NCBI GenBank assembly: GCA_945861535.1
Contig: CAMAUZ010000022.1
Location: 1-64,000, forward strand
DNA: 64,000 nucleotides
Source of the DNA: Akkermansia muciniphila
GTDB taxonomy: Bacteria > Verrucomicrobiota > Verrucomicrobiia > Limisphaerales > BJHT01
Direction: 5' to 3'
Shown: one piece after another, positions 51,830-62,207 of the stretch
Layout of the letters: each line of letters begins with the position of its first letter
Numbering within the stretch: position 1 is the stretch's first letter
The notes under the pieces: model-generated
Seen by the model: the letters and a program-made list of their open reading frames with translations, nothing else
Database searches by the model: none
Told to the model about the DNA's origin: nothing
Position numbers and translations under genes: made by a program

Positions 51830-52102
51830 GGGCGCATCTCAGTTTGCTGCAACCTTCGGCAGGCACGGGTGCCGTGTTCGAGGAAACCTGCGGCGGCACG
51901 CACGCACGCACGCGGGCGCGGTGGGGCAGGCATCCTTGCCTTCCAGTTCGGGCGGCATCCCTGCCGCCCGTTTCGATCGCCGAGCACCCCCGCGGAACTG
52001 GGCACAGGGGCAGGGAGGCCCCGCCAACGGGCAGGCAAGGAGGCCTGCCCCACCCGGCTGGCGCGGACGCCAAGCCGCGTGCAGGAAACTGAGATGCGCA
52101 CT
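51830..52102. mobile_element. TIR-bounded nested palindromic element, copy C
   Basis: GGGCGCATCTCAGTTTGCTGCAACCTTCGGCAGGCACGGGTGCCGTGTTCGAGGAAACCTGCGGCGGCACG ... TGCAGGAAACTGAGATGCGCAC; the left part closely matches copy A; inner GGGGCAGGC palindrome. Confidence 0.75.
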
Positions 52103-52162
52103 CCCGCCGCGCCGCGCCATTTCGATGGTTGAAAATTCCTCCTCGCCACGAAAGCCTCACGC

Positions 52163-54649
52163 ATGATTCGCACCGTTCTTTCGCTCCCCGATTTCCGCCT
52201 CGGCCGCCGGTTTCGCAACCGCGGCTTCGGCTTCCCGCCCGCACTGCCATTGATCTTCGTCCTGCTGCTGACGGGCGCGACCCGCGCCGTGGCCGCCGTG
52301 GACTTCGCGCACGAGATCGTGCCCATCCTGCGCGAGCACTGCGCCGAGTGTCACACCGGCGACAAGAAAAAGGGCGGCCTGAGCATGAACGACCGCGGCT
52401 CACTGCTCGCGGGCGGCGAGAACGGCGCGGTGGTCGTGCCCGGCAACGCCGCGAAATCCAAGCTCCTCACGGCGATCCTTTCATCCGACCCCGACGCGCA
52501 GATGCCGCCGAAAGGCCCGCGGCTCGCGCCCGCAAAAGTGAAACTGCTGCGCGACTGGATCGACGCGGGTGCGCCGTGGACCGAGGGCTTCGCCTTCAAA
52601 AAAGCCGGCTACGAACCGCCGCTCAAGCCGCGCCGCCCCGAGCTGCCGCCCGCCGTGGCCGGACGCACGAACGCCGTGGACCGCATTCTCGACGCCCATC
52701 TCGCGGGGAAAAATGCGCCGCGCCCCGCGCCGATCGACGACGCCACCTTCGCGCGCCGCGTGCATCTCGATCTCGTCGGCCTGCTGCCGGAGCCAGACGC
52801 GCTGGCGAAGTTTCTCGCGGACACCGCGCCCGACAAACGCGCGAAGCTCGTGTCGGCGCTGCTCGCCAATGACACCGCTTACGCCGAGCACTGGCTGACT
52901 TTTTGGAATGACCTGCTGCGGAATGATTACTCGGGCACCGGCTTCATCACCGGCGGCCGCAAACAGATCACCGGCTGGCTCTATCGCGCGCTGATCGAGA
53001 ACCGGCCTTACGACCAGTTCGCCCGCGAGCTGATCGCCTACACGCCCGAGAGCGAGGGCTTCGCCATGGGCATCAAATGGCGCGGCGACGTGAGCGCGGG
53101 CGCCACGACGGAGATTCAATTCGCGCAATCGGTCGGCCAGTCCTTCCTCGGCATCAACCTCAAGTGCGCGTCGTGCCACGACAGTTTCATCGACCGCTGG
53201 AAGCTCGACGAAGCCTACGCGCTGGCGGCCGTGTATGCCGTGAAGCCGATGGAGATTCACCGCTGCGACAAGCCCGTGGGCCGCACGGCCAAAGCCGGCT
53301 GGCTCTTCCCCGAGCTGGGACAGATCGACGCCGCCAAGCCGCAGCCCGAGCGGCTCAAGCAGCTCGCCGCGCTGCTGACCCATCCCGAAAACGGCCGTTT
53401 CCCGCGCACCATCGTGAACCGCCTCTGGCACCGCCTCATGGGCCGCGGCATCGTGCATCCGACCGATGCGATGCAAAGCGAGCCGTGGAATCACGACCTG
53501 CTCGACTTTCTCGCGGTGCAGTTCGCGGACAGCCGCTTCGATCTGAAACAAACCCTCGCGCTCATCGCCACGTCCGCCGCGTATCAGTCGCGCGCGGAAA
53601 TTCTCGGCCCGAACGCCGACGAGCACGGCTACCGTTACGCCGGCCCGCGCGCGCGCCGGCTCACGGCCGAGCAGTTCGTGGACGCCGTCGGGCAGCTCTC
53701 GGGCACGGCCCCGGCGCGCTTCGATGCGCAGGTCGTGCGCGGTCGCCCGGCCGCCAGCGCCACCGCGTCCGTGCAACTTTCCGGCCATTGGATCTGGTCG
53801 CACGCCGACGCGGGCAACGCGAAGCCCGGCGAGGAAATGATCGTGCGGAAGAAATTCACGCTGCCCGCCGCGCCCGTGCGCGCCGGGGCCGTGGTGACCG
53901 CCGACAACAGTTTCACGCTGTATGTGAACGGCGCGAAAGTGGCCGCGAGCGAGAACTGGGAAAACCCCGAGACCATCACGCTCGAGTCGCGGCTCAAGGC
54001 GGGCGCGAACGAAATCCTCATCATCGCCCGCAACGGCGGCGCCGCGCCAAATCCCGCCGGACTGTTCTTCGAGGCCCGCGTGCGCCTGCCGGAGGGACGC
54101 GAGGAAATCATCGGCACCGACGCGACGTGGCAGTGGACGAAGTCGCAGCCGGACGGCAAGGGGAAGTTCAAGGGCGAGCCGAAGGACTGGCAGGCCGCGG
54201 TGCCCGTCGCCAACTCCAGCCCGTGGAACGCGAAGATCGGCAAACAACTCACGATGCAACTGGCGCAGGCCGTGTACTCGAACCTGCCGATGGTGCGGGC
54301 CTCGCTGCTGAAGAATGATTTCCTCATGCGCGCGCTCGGCCGCCCGCACCGCGAACAAATCGTCAGCGTCCGGCCCGCCGACCTGACCACGCTTGAAGCC
54401 ATCGACCTGAACAACGGCCAAATCCTCGCGACCCGCCTCGATGCCGGTGGCGTCAAGCTCGCTGCGAAGGACTGGCCGAACAGCGACGCCTTCGTGAACT
54501 GGCTCTACACCTTCGCCCTCGCGCGTCAGCCGACCGCGAACGAACTCACGCTCGCGCGCGAAGCCCTCGGACCGAAACCGACCGCGCAGGGCACGGCCGA
54601 TCTGCTGTGGGCCGTGTGCATGTTGCCGGAATTCCAGATGGTGCGGTGA
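52163..54649 (+). CDS. PSCyt1 / DUF1549 / DUF1553-type exported protein
   Basis: VDFAHEIVPILREHCAECHTGDKKKGGLSMNDRGSLLAGGENGAVVVPGNAAKSKLL...MPPKGPRLAPAKVKLLRDWIDAGAPW; NRLWHRLMGRGIVHPTDAM. Confidence 0.9.
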   Translation: MIRTVLSLPDFRLGRRFRNRGFGFPPALPLIFVLLLTGATRAVAAVDFAHEIVPILREHCAECHTGDKKKGGLSMNDRGSLLAGGENGAVVVPGNAAKSKLLTAILSSDPDAQMPPKGPRLAPAKVKLLRDWIDAGAPWTEGFAFKKAGYEPPLKPRRPELPPAVAGRTNAVDRILDAHLAGKNAPRPAPIDDATFARRVHLDLVGLLPEPDALAKFLADTAPDKRAKLVSALLANDTAYAEHWLTFWNDLLRNDYSGTGFITGGRKQITGWLYRALIENRPYDQFARELIAYTPESEGFAMGIKWRGDVSAGATTEIQFAQSVGQSFLGINLKCASCHDSFIDRWKLDEAYALAAVYAVKPMEIHRCDKPVGRTAKAGWLFPELGQIDAAKPQPERLKQLAALLTHPENGRFPRTIVNRLWHRLMGRGIVHPTDAMQSEPWNHDLLDFLAVQFADSRFDLKQTLALIATSAAYQSRAEILGPNADEHGYRYAGPRARRLTAEQFVDAVGQLSGTAPARFDAQVVRGRPAASATASVQLSGHWIWSHADAGNAKPGEEMIVRKKFTLPAAPVRAGAVVTADNSFTLYVNGAKVAASENWENPETITLESRLKAGANEILIIARNGGAAPNPAGLFFEARVRLPEGREEIIGTDATWQWTKSQPDGKGKFKGEPKDWQAAVPVANSSPWNAKIGKQLTMQLAQAVYSNLPMVRASLLKNDFLMRALGRPHREQIVSVRPADLTTLEAIDLNNGQILATRLDAGGVKLAAKDWPNSDAFVNWLYTFALARQPTANELTLAREALGPKPTAQGTADLLWAVCMLPEFQMVR

Positions 54650-54855
54650 AGGGGCGAGGCCGGCGCGGTGGCGTTGGAACGTCGGGACCAAACCGCCCAA
54701 CCCGATAACCACAGAGATACGAGAGACACAGAGAAATACACCCGAAGCACAGCGTCTGTACTTCAACTCTTCAAAATCCCCGCGCGCCGCGGGGATTTTG
54801 CCGTTGCCCGGCAACCCTCAGACCACCGGAGAATGGTCGCCGACGCCTGGCTCTT

Positions 54856-55170
54856 CGTCCCGGAGGGACGCCGCAGGAAATTAGCCGGGGGCAAGCCCGC
54901 GCCAGCGGGCGCGGCCCCCGGTCGCCACGCCGAACGGGCCATGCCCCAGCGGGGCATCGGAGAAGTTTTTGGCGTCGCCCGCCCCCCCAGCGTCGCTGTC
55001 ACCACTCGTCGCCTCGGGCAGATCGGGGTGCCGGCGATTGGCGAGCATCCCGGGCCATTTCTTCGATGCCCCGCTGGGGCACGGAGCCACCCGGCACGGT
55101 TTCCGGGGGCGGCGTCCGCTGGCGCGTACTTGCCCCCGGCTAATCTCCTCCGGCGTCCCTCCGGGACGGG
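54856..55170. repeat. Two head-to-head copies of the 'CGGAGGGACGCCGCAGGAAATTAGCCGGGGGCAAG' repeat
   Basis: Copy 54856-54970 forward and 55059-55170 inverted; third copy at 31034-31150. Confidence 0.85.
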
Positions 55171-55204
55171 AACCGGGCGGCCGCGCACGGACAAAGGGAA
55201 ACCT

Positions 55205-55312
55205 CCGATAAACACGGATCGAAATCGACCTCCCCCACACCACCTGCCGAATGCCAACCGAGTTTTTCAAAACCCCGTTCCCATCCGTGTCCATCCGTGG
55301 TCGAACAACTCT
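55205..55312. repeat. Inverted pair of CACGGAT short-period repeats
   Basis: cgataaacacggatcgaaa near 55205 and cccatccgtgtccatccgtggtcg near 55288. Confidence 0.6.
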
Positions 55313-55335
55313 TTTCCCATCCGCCGCCGCCCGCC

Positions 55336-56547
55336 TTACCGCGCCGGGTTGATGATCTCGCTCATCTTGAAGATGGGCAGGAACATGGCGATGACGATGC
55401 CACCGACGACGACGCCGAGGAACACGATGAGCAGCGGCTCGATCAGGGACGTGAGGCCGGAGAGCGTGGTGTCGATTTCTTCATCCAGGAAGTCAGCGAC
55501 GCGTTCGAGCATCTGATCGATTTTGCCGGTCTGCTCGCCCGCGGTCATCATGCGGATGATCATGGTCGGGAAGATCGGGCTTTTGGCGAGGGACGTAGAG
55601 AGGCCTTCGCCGCGCTCGATCTCGGTGGCGGCGGCGCGGATGGCTTTTTCCATGCCGACGTGGCCGCTGGTGTTGGCGACGATGTTCAGCACTTCCAAAA
55701 TCGGCACGCCACTGCGGACCATCGAGGAGAGCGTGCGGGCGAAACGCGCGAGCACGATCTTGTGGGCGATGCTGCCGAAGACGGGGAGCTTGATGCGGAT
55801 TTCATCCCAGCGGGCGCGGCCCGAGGGGGTTTTGACGTAGTTGATCAGTCCGTAAACCACGCCGGCACCGCCGAGGAAAATGAGGATGAACCACTTCTGC
55901 ACGAACTCGCTGGTGTCGATGAGCAACTGGGTCGGACCGGGCAGTTTGGCACCGAAGCCGGAGAAAATCTCGCCGAAGACCGGGACGACTTTGATGAGCA
56001 GAAAAATGGTGATGCTGATGGCGACGACCGTGACGACGGTCGGGTACATCATGGCGGACTTGATCTTCTTGTTCATCCGCGCGCGATTTTCCAGGAACGT
56101 GGCGACCCGCGCGAGAATCTCGGCCAACATGCCGCCTTTTTCGCCGGCATCGACCATCGAGGTGTACAGACGATCAAAAACTTTGGGATGCCGCCGGAGC
56201 GCTTCGGAGAAACTGTCGCCGCCCTCGACCTTGTTGCACACGTCCTTGATGACGTCGCGCATGGCTTTGTTGGTGGTTTGTTCGGCGAGCGCCTGGAGGG
56301 ATTGCACCATCGCGAGACCGGCGTCGATCATCGTGGCGAGCTGCCGCGTGAAGACGACGAGGTCGGCGAGGGCGATGGATCCCGATGCGGATTTGCTCCG
56401 CTTGGCGACCTTCTCGTTGATGCTGACGACCAGCAGGTTGCGGTTGAGCAGTGCGGCAATGGCGGCGGCTTCCGAAGACGCATCTACTGAGTTGCGAATT
56501 TCGCGACCGCTGCTGGCCTCCCGGGCGACGTAAACGTAGGACGACAT
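55336..56547 (-). CDS. GspF/PilC-type inner-membrane protein (type II secretion/type IV pilus)
   Basis: LADLVVFTRQLATMIDAGLAMVQSLQALAEQTTNKAMRDVIKDVCNKVEGGDSFSEALRRHPKVFDRLYTSMVDAGEKGGMLAEIL; ATG at 56547. Confidence 0.95.
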   Translation of the reverse strand: MSSYVYVAREASSGREIRNSVDASSEAAAIAALLNRNLLVVSINEKVAKRSKSASGSIALADLVVFTRQLATMIDAGLAMVQSLQALAEQTTNKAMRDVIKDVCNKVEGGDSFSEALRRHPKVFDRLYTSMVDAGEKGGMLAEILARVATFLENRARMNKKIKSAMMYPTVVTVVAISITIFLLIKVVPVFGEIFSGFGAKLPGPTQLLIDTSEFVQKWFILIFLGGAGVVYGLINYVKTPSGRARWDEIRIKLPVFGSIAHKIVLARFARTLSSMVRSGVPILEVLNIVANTSGHVGMEKAIRAAATEIERGEGLSTSLAKSPIFPTMIIRMMTAGEQTGKIDQMLERVADFLDEEIDTTLSGLTSLIEPLLIVFLGVVVGGIVIAMFLPIFKMSEIINPAR

Positions 56548-56832
56548 AATACTCGGGGGAGTATCGGAATTTTGCGAGCGGGGCTTGAGAGAGGGGGGAA
56601 GTAATTTGTGATTGGTATTTGGTAGGGAGCGGCCGGCTCGGGCTTGGGAGAGGAGGGGCTTGATCTGGCCTTCGGACGAATATCGGCGGCGACTGGGGCA
56701 TTGCGGGGCGATCCCGTCGGCGCGCGGGTGGAGCGCCGGGTGGCGGGGGGTGATTCCGTACTTCCTGAAAGTGCGGACGTCGCTGCGGCCGGGACGGCCG
56801 CACTCCACGCCCCGCCTGCGCGCCGCCTGCGG

Positions 56833-58269
56833 CTACGCACCTGCGAGCAGGCCGCTGACCACGTTCCCCTCCACGTCGGTGAGGCGGTAGTCGCGGCCCT
56901 GGTAGCGGAAGGTGAGGCGCTCGTGGTCGAGGCCGAGGAGGTGGAGCAGCGTGGCGTTGAGGTCGTGAACGTGGACGGGATTTTCGGCGATGCCGTAGCC
57001 GAATTCGTCGGTGCGGCCGTAGCTGACGCCGGGTTTCACGCCGCCGCCGGCGAACCACATCGTGAAGGCGTCCTTGTGATGATCGCGGCCGGCCTTGGTG
57101 GCGACGCCTTCGCCGCTGTCGGTCTGCTGCATCGGGGTGCGGCCGAATTCACCGCCCCAGACGATGAGCGTGTCGTCGAGGAGGCCGCGCTGTTTGAGAT
57201 CGCGCACGAGGGCGGCCATGCCGCGGTCCACGTCCTGCGCCTTGCGCGGCAGGCGCGTGGCGATGTCGCCGTGATGATCCCAGTCGGCGTCGTAAAGCTG
57301 CACCATGCGGACGCCGCGTTCGACCAGGCGGCGGGCGAGCAGGCAGTTGTTGGCGAAGGAGGCCTTGCCCGGCGTGGCGCCGTAGAGTTCGAGCGTGGCG
57401 GGCGATTCCTGGGTGAGGTCCATCAATTCCGGCACGCTGGTTTGCATGCGGAAGGCCATCTCGTATTGGCTGATGCGCGTGGCAATTTCCGGATCACCGA
57501 CGTCGGCGAGCTGCGCCTGGTTGAGCTGTTGCACGGCGTCGAGCACGCGGCGGCGGTCGGCGCGCGAGTGGCCGTCGGGATTGGAGAGAAAATGCACGGG
57601 GTCGCGGCCGCTGCGAATTTGAATGCCCTGATAAACGCTGGGCAGAAAGCCCGTGCTCCACAGGCTCGTCCCCGCGCCGGCGAGCGGTCCCGAGAGCATG
57701 ACGACGTAGGCCGGGAGGTCGCGGTTTTCGGAGCCGAGTCCGTAGGCGACCCACGCGCCGAGGCCCGGCCGTCCGCCGCGCCCGAAGCCGGTGTGGAGAA
57801 ACATCTGCGCCGGGGCGTGGTTGAATTCCTCGGTGTGCAGCGAGCGCACGACGGAGATTTCGTCGGCCACGCCGGCGAGGTGCGGCAGCAGTTCGGAAAT
57901 CATCTGGCCGCTCTGGCCGCGCGGCTGAAATTCAAAACGCGAGCCGAAGAGGCGCGGGTGACCGCGGATGAAGGCGAAGCGTTTGCCCGCGATGAACGAG
58001 TTCGGACAAAGCTGGCCGTGGAGTTTTTGCAGCTCGGGTTTCGGATCGAAGAGATCGAGCTGTGAAGGCGCGCCGACCATGTGGAGGTAGATGATGTGTT
58101 TGGCGCGCGGCGCGAAGTGTGGTGCGCGCGGGGCGAGCGGATCGGTGGGAGTGGCGGGCGCGGCGCGAGTGTCGCCGCGCAGGAGCGAACTCAGCGCCAG
58201 CGCGCCGAGCGAGAGGCCGCCGTGTTGGAGGAAGGTGCGGCGGGCGAGGAGGGGCTTCAGCGTGGTCAT
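56833..58269 (-). CDS. DUF1501 domain protein
   Basis: [95 protein letters not shown]. Confidence 0.95.
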   Translation of the reverse strand: MTTLKPLLARRTFLQHGGLSLGALALSSLLRGDTRAAPATPTDPLAPRAPHFAPRAKHIIYLHMVGAPSQLDLFDPKPELQKLHGQLCPNSFIAGKRFAFIRGHPRLFGSRFEFQPRGQSGQMISELLPHLAGVADEISVVRSLHTEEFNHAPAQMFLHTGFGRGGRPGLGAWVAYGLGSENRDLPAYVVMLSGPLAGAGTSLWSTGFLPSVYQGIQIRSGRDPVHFLSNPDGHSRADRRRVLDAVQQLNQAQLADVGDPEIATRISQYEMAFRMQTSVPELMDLTQESPATLELYGATPGKASFANNCLLARRLVERGVRMVQLYDADWDHHGDIATRLPRKAQDVDRGMAALVRDLKQRGLLDDTLIVWGGEFGRTPMQQTDSGEGVATKAGRDHHKDAFTMWFAGGGVKPGVSYGRTDEFGYGIAENPVHVHDLNATLLHLLGLDHERLTFRYQGRDYRLTDVEGNVVSGLLAGA

Positions 58270-58312
58270 GGGCGATTCCAGTACTCAGCGCGAAAATCGC
58301 CGCAGGCTGTTT

Positions 58313-58392
58313 GGTAGGGCGCGTCTGTCCTCAGTGCGCCGCCGGGGCGTTCGCACGGTTCCGCGGCGCGCTGGGGACAGACGCGCCCTACC
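58313..58392. repeat. 80-bp palindromic repeat 'GGTAGGGCGCGTCTGTCCTCAG...', copy 2
   Basis: Matches 43126-43204. Confidence 0.9.
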
Positions 58393-58489
58393 CGCGGCGG
58401 CCGACATGCGAGCGCTGTGGTGGCACCGCCCGCCACGCCGACGGGGCCGCTGCGGGCGGGACGCCCGCGCTCCGGGTTGTGGTGCGTGC

Positions 58490-60880
58490 TCATCCTTTGG
58501 TGATCATTTCGTCGAGGTTCAGGAGGGCGGTGGCGACGGCCTGCCACGCGGCGGATTCGGATTGGGTGGCGGCGAGTTGGTCGTTCAGCAGGCGGCGCAG
58601 CGCGGCGAGTTCGGCGGGCTGCGGGGCGCGCGTGAGGCAGAGGCGGAAGGCGTGGACGAGGCGCGGGTCAGGGTCTGCGGCCGGCTGTTCGCGCAGCACG
58701 CGGCGGGCGAGCGCGGCGGCGGCCTCGACGTACACGGGATCGTTCAGGAGCGTGAGGGCCTGGAGCGGCGTGTTCGAGCGCGAGCGCTGGATCACGCAGG
58801 CGGTGCGCGCGGTGGCATCGAAGTTCACGAAGCTCGGATACGGCGAGCTGCGCCGCCACACGGTGTAGAGGCCGCGCCGCCACGCGTCGTCGCCGGGGCT
58901 GGTCTCGTAGTTGTATTTTTCGCCGCCGATTTTCGCGCCCCACAGGCCGGCGGGTTGCGGCGGATAAACGGGCGGGCCGCCGAGTTTCAACTGCAACAAT
59001 CCGGCGGCGGCCAGCGCGTTGTCGCGCACCAGTTCGGCGGCGAGGCGGAAGCGCGGGCCGCGCGCGAGCAGTTTGTTTTCGTCGTCGCGGGCCAGCAGTG
59101 CCGGCGTCAGGCGCGAGGACTGGCGATAGGTGGCGCTGGACACGATGAGGCGGTGGAGGTGCTTCATGGACCACGGGCGCGCGGTGGTCGTGGCGGCAAC
59201 GGTGGCGGGGGCGTGTGGCAGAGGTGACGGCTCCATGAATTCCACCGCCAGCCAATCGAGCAGTTCGGGATGCGTCGGCGGTTCGCCCTTGAGTCCGAAG
59301 TCCTCGAGCGATGTCACGAGACCGCGCCCGAAGAACTCCGCCCACCAGCGATTCACCACCACGCGGGCCGTGAGCGGATTCGCGCGGTCGCCGAGCCAGC
59401 GGGCCAGATCGAGCCGCGACAAGCGCGGCGATGACGTGGCCTCTGCGCCAGCGCCGTCCGCGCCTGCTGCCGTCGCCAGCGGATGCAGCGCCACGGGCAC
59501 GCCCGGCGTGACGGCTTCGGCGGGGTCGAGGAAATTGCCGCGCTTGAGGATCGAGGTGGGGCGCGGCGATTCGAGCTCCTGCATCACGAGCGAGCGGGGC
59601 GGGGCATCGGCGGGCGCGTTCTTTTTCTTCGCGGCGGCAGGGCGGGTGTCGCTCGGGCGCGGCGGATTTTCTGACGGCGGGTGCGGGAGGCTGCGGTAGG
59701 GGCCGGTGAACTTGAGCGCCGCCATGGCCTTCGCGCTGGTGAACTCGGTCTCGCGTGCCGTGTTGTTGAAGAAGGCGAAGAGGCGGTAGTAGTCGCGCTG
59801 CGTGAAGGGATCGTATTTGTGGTTGTGGCATTGCGCGCACTCGAGGGTCGAGCCGAGCCACACGGCGGCGGTGGTGTTGACGCGGTCGAACACTTGGTTG
59901 ACGCGATTTTCCTCCTGATCGGTGCCGGCCTCGACATTGCACGGGGCGCAGCGGTGGAAGCCCGTGGCGATGAATAGATCGGCCTGGGCGGCGGCGTTGG
60001 TGCCGCCGGTCTCGCGCGCGAGCAGGTCGCCGGCGAGTTGGTGAACGGTGAACTGATCGAAGGGCAGGTCGGCATTCAGCGCGCGAATCACCCAGTCGCG
60101 GAACGGCCAGAGGTCGTGGAGATCGTCGCGTTGGAAGCCGTGGGAATCAGCGTAGCGCGCGAGGTCGAGCCATTGGCGCGCCCATTTTTCGCCGTAGTGC
60201 GGCGACGCGAGCAGGCGATCCACGACGCGCTCGTACGCGCCCGGAGCGCGGTCGGCGAGAAAGGCGTCGGCCTCGGCGGGCGTGGGCGGCAGGCCGATCA
60301 AATCGAGGTAAACGCGGCGCAGCAGGCGGGCGGGATCGGCCTCGGCGGCGGGTGCGAGACCTTCGCTGCGGAGGCGCGCGAAGACGAAGTGATCGATGGG
60401 ATTGCGGGCGGGCGCGGCGAGTTCGCTGGCGGCGGGCAGGGGCGGGCGGACGGGTGTCACGTAGGCCCAATGTTTGGCGTCCTCGGGCCAGACGGCTCCC
60501 TGTTCGATCCAGCGACGGAGCGCGGCAATTTGCGCTGCGGACAGGCGCTCGCCCTTGGGCGGCATTACGTCGTCAGCGGCGGCGGTGGTGACGCGGGCGA
60601 GCAGCGGGCTGGCGTCGGGTTGGCCGGCGACCAGCGCGGGTTTTCCCGATTTGCCCCCACGCAGCGCGGCGCTGCGGGAGACGAGGGAGAGGCCACCCTT
60701 GGGTTTCTCCGCGCCGTGGCAATCGAGACACCGGCTCGCAAGCAGGGGCTGAATGTCGCGCGCGAAATCGACCGCACCCCCAGCAGCCACCGCCCCGCGC
60801 GCTGCACCGCCGACGGAAACTGCAAGGCCCGCGCTGAAAGCGAGGAGCCAGAGGGAAAAGCAACGGAGTGTCGTGCGCAT
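58490..60880 (-). CDS. PSCyt1 / DUF1549 / DUF1553-type exported protein
   Basis: VDFARDIQPLLASRCLDCHGAEKPKGGLSLVSRSAALRGGKSGKPALVAGQPDASPLL; TRVVVNRWWAEFFGRGLVTSLEDFG. ATG at 60880. Confidence 0.95.
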   Translation of the reverse strand: MRTTLRCFSLWLLAFSAGLAVSVGGAARGAVAAGGAVDFARDIQPLLASRCLDCHGAEKPKGGLSLVSRSAALRGGKSGKPALVAGQPDASPLLARVTTAAADDVMPPKGERLSAAQIAALRRWIEQGAVWPEDAKHWAYVTPVRPPLPAASELAAPARNPIDHFVFARLRSEGLAPAAEADPARLLRRVYLDLIGLPPTPAEADAFLADRAPGAYERVVDRLLASPHYGEKWARQWLDLARYADSHGFQRDDLHDLWPFRDWVIRALNADLPFDQFTVHQLAGDLLARETGGTNAAAQADLFIATGFHRCAPCNVEAGTDQEENRVNQVFDRVNTTAAVWLGSTLECAQCHNHKYDPFTQRDYYRLFAFFNNTARETEFTSAKAMAALKFTGPYRSLPHPPSENPPRPSDTRPAAAKKKNAPADAPPRSLVMQELESPRPTSILKRGNFLDPAEAVTPGVPVALHPLATAAGADGAGAEATSSPRLSRLDLARWLGDRANPLTARVVVNRWWAEFFGRGLVTSLEDFGLKGEPPTHPELLDWLAVEFMEPSPLPHAPATVAATTTARPWSMKHLHRLIVSSATYRQSSRLTPALLARDDENKLLARGPRFRLAAELVRDNALAAAGLLQLKLGGPPVYPPQPAGLWGAKIGGEKYNYETSPGDDAWRRGLYTVWRRSSPYPSFVNFDATARTACVIQRSRSNTPLQALTLLNDPVYVEAAAALARRVLREQPAADPDPRLVHAFRLCLTRAPQPAELAALRRLLNDQLAATQSESAAWQAVATALLNLDEMITKG

Positions 60881-61227
60881 GACGGAATCAACCGGACACT
60901 GCCGGGCGCGGCGACATTCGGCGACTCCAATTCGGAGGACACCCGTCCCCTCCCGCTCGCTATCCGGATTCCTGAAAGTTCCGACCGCCAAAACTGGCCG
61001 CGCATCCGGGCCGTGAACCGCCGAGTTTGGGCCGACGTATAGGGACTGATGACTGGCGACCGGCGACCTCCGCTCCGATTCGTGAGACCCCGTTCGGCAG
61101 TCAAAGTTCCCGGCGGCTTTTGGAAAGGCACTGTGCTGCCGTTGAGGGACAAGCAATCAGGCGGCGCGGCTCAAACTGACGATTCTTCTCCGTCGGTTTC
61201 GCTCTCCGCCAAGCCCTCCGCCTCCCG

Positions 61228-61868
61228 CCCGCGACTTCGGCGGCGCGCCCGGCAAAGTCGAAATCTTCAATGCCAGCCTGCCTTTCACCGACCGCCAGCC
61301 CGCGCTGAAATGGGATGGCGAATGGCACATCACCCTCGAGGTCTTCCGCGACCTCGGCCTCGCCTTCGCCGCCGTGCTCGTCGTCATCTATGTGCTCATG
61401 GTCGGCTGGTTCCGCTCCTTTCTCACGCCGCTCATCGTCATGGCTGCCATCCCGTTTTCCCTCGTCGGCATCCTCCCCGCGCACGGCGCGCTCCACGCCT
61501 TCTTCACCGCCACCTCCATGATCGGCTTCATGGCCGGCGCGGGCATCGTCGTCCGCAACTCCATCATCCTCGTGGACTTCATCGAACAACGCCTCGCCGA
61601 AGGCATGCCGCTCGCCGAAGCCGTCGTCGATGCCGGCGCCGTGCGCTTCCGCCCCATGCTCCTCACCGCCATGGCCGTGGTCGTCGGCGCGGGCGTGATC
61701 CTCTTCGACCCCATCTTCCAAGGCCTCGCCATCTCCCTCATGGCCGGCGAAATCGCCTCCCTCATCATCAGCCGCATGGCCGTCCCCGTCCTCTACTTCA
61801 TGGCCAAGAATCGCCGCCAGCCCACGGGAGCGGAACCCGCTCCAATGGACGCCGTTCCCACGACCTGA
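61228..61868 (+). pseudogene. 5'-truncated RND efflux permease (AcrB/CusA-like C-terminus)
   Basis: [78 protein letters not shown]...[18 protein letters not shown]...[42 protein letters not shown]. Only the last quarter of a usual ~1000-aa RND protein is present. Confidence 0.8.
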
Positions 61869-62207
61869 TCGCCCGCTCCGAAACGCAGGCGGCCCTCTTT
61901 CGCATCAAGCGAGAGAAAGCAGTTGAGACCACGAAAGACACGAAAGACACGCAAAGGGAAAGGGTTGCCGCCAGCTCTTGATTCACTCACCAAGCGAGGT
62001 TTTCCGGTCCCGTGAAAACTCATTGGCTGCCATTGTTTTCGGGTGTTTCGGGGTTCATCGCAACTGCGGCTTTCAGGATTATTCGAGTATCTCCCTCCAG
62101 CTCGGGCGCTCTCGCACCTCCTTCGGGGGCGCCTCCCAAGGCGAGTGGGCATTTCCCGTGGTTCCACCGCGCTTCACCACCGGCCGGTTTCTTCGCTCCC
62201 TCCGGAA

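Noticed and set aside
51520-52403. Cluster of overlapping ORFs at 51.5-52.4 kb (for example GRQGGLPHPA, GILAFQFGRHPC peptides)
   Set aside because: These are six-frame translations of the TIR-bounded palindromic repeat rather than genes.
52481-54814. 777-aa minus-strand ORF
   Set aside because: Antisense to the PSCyt1 gene with no domain motifs.
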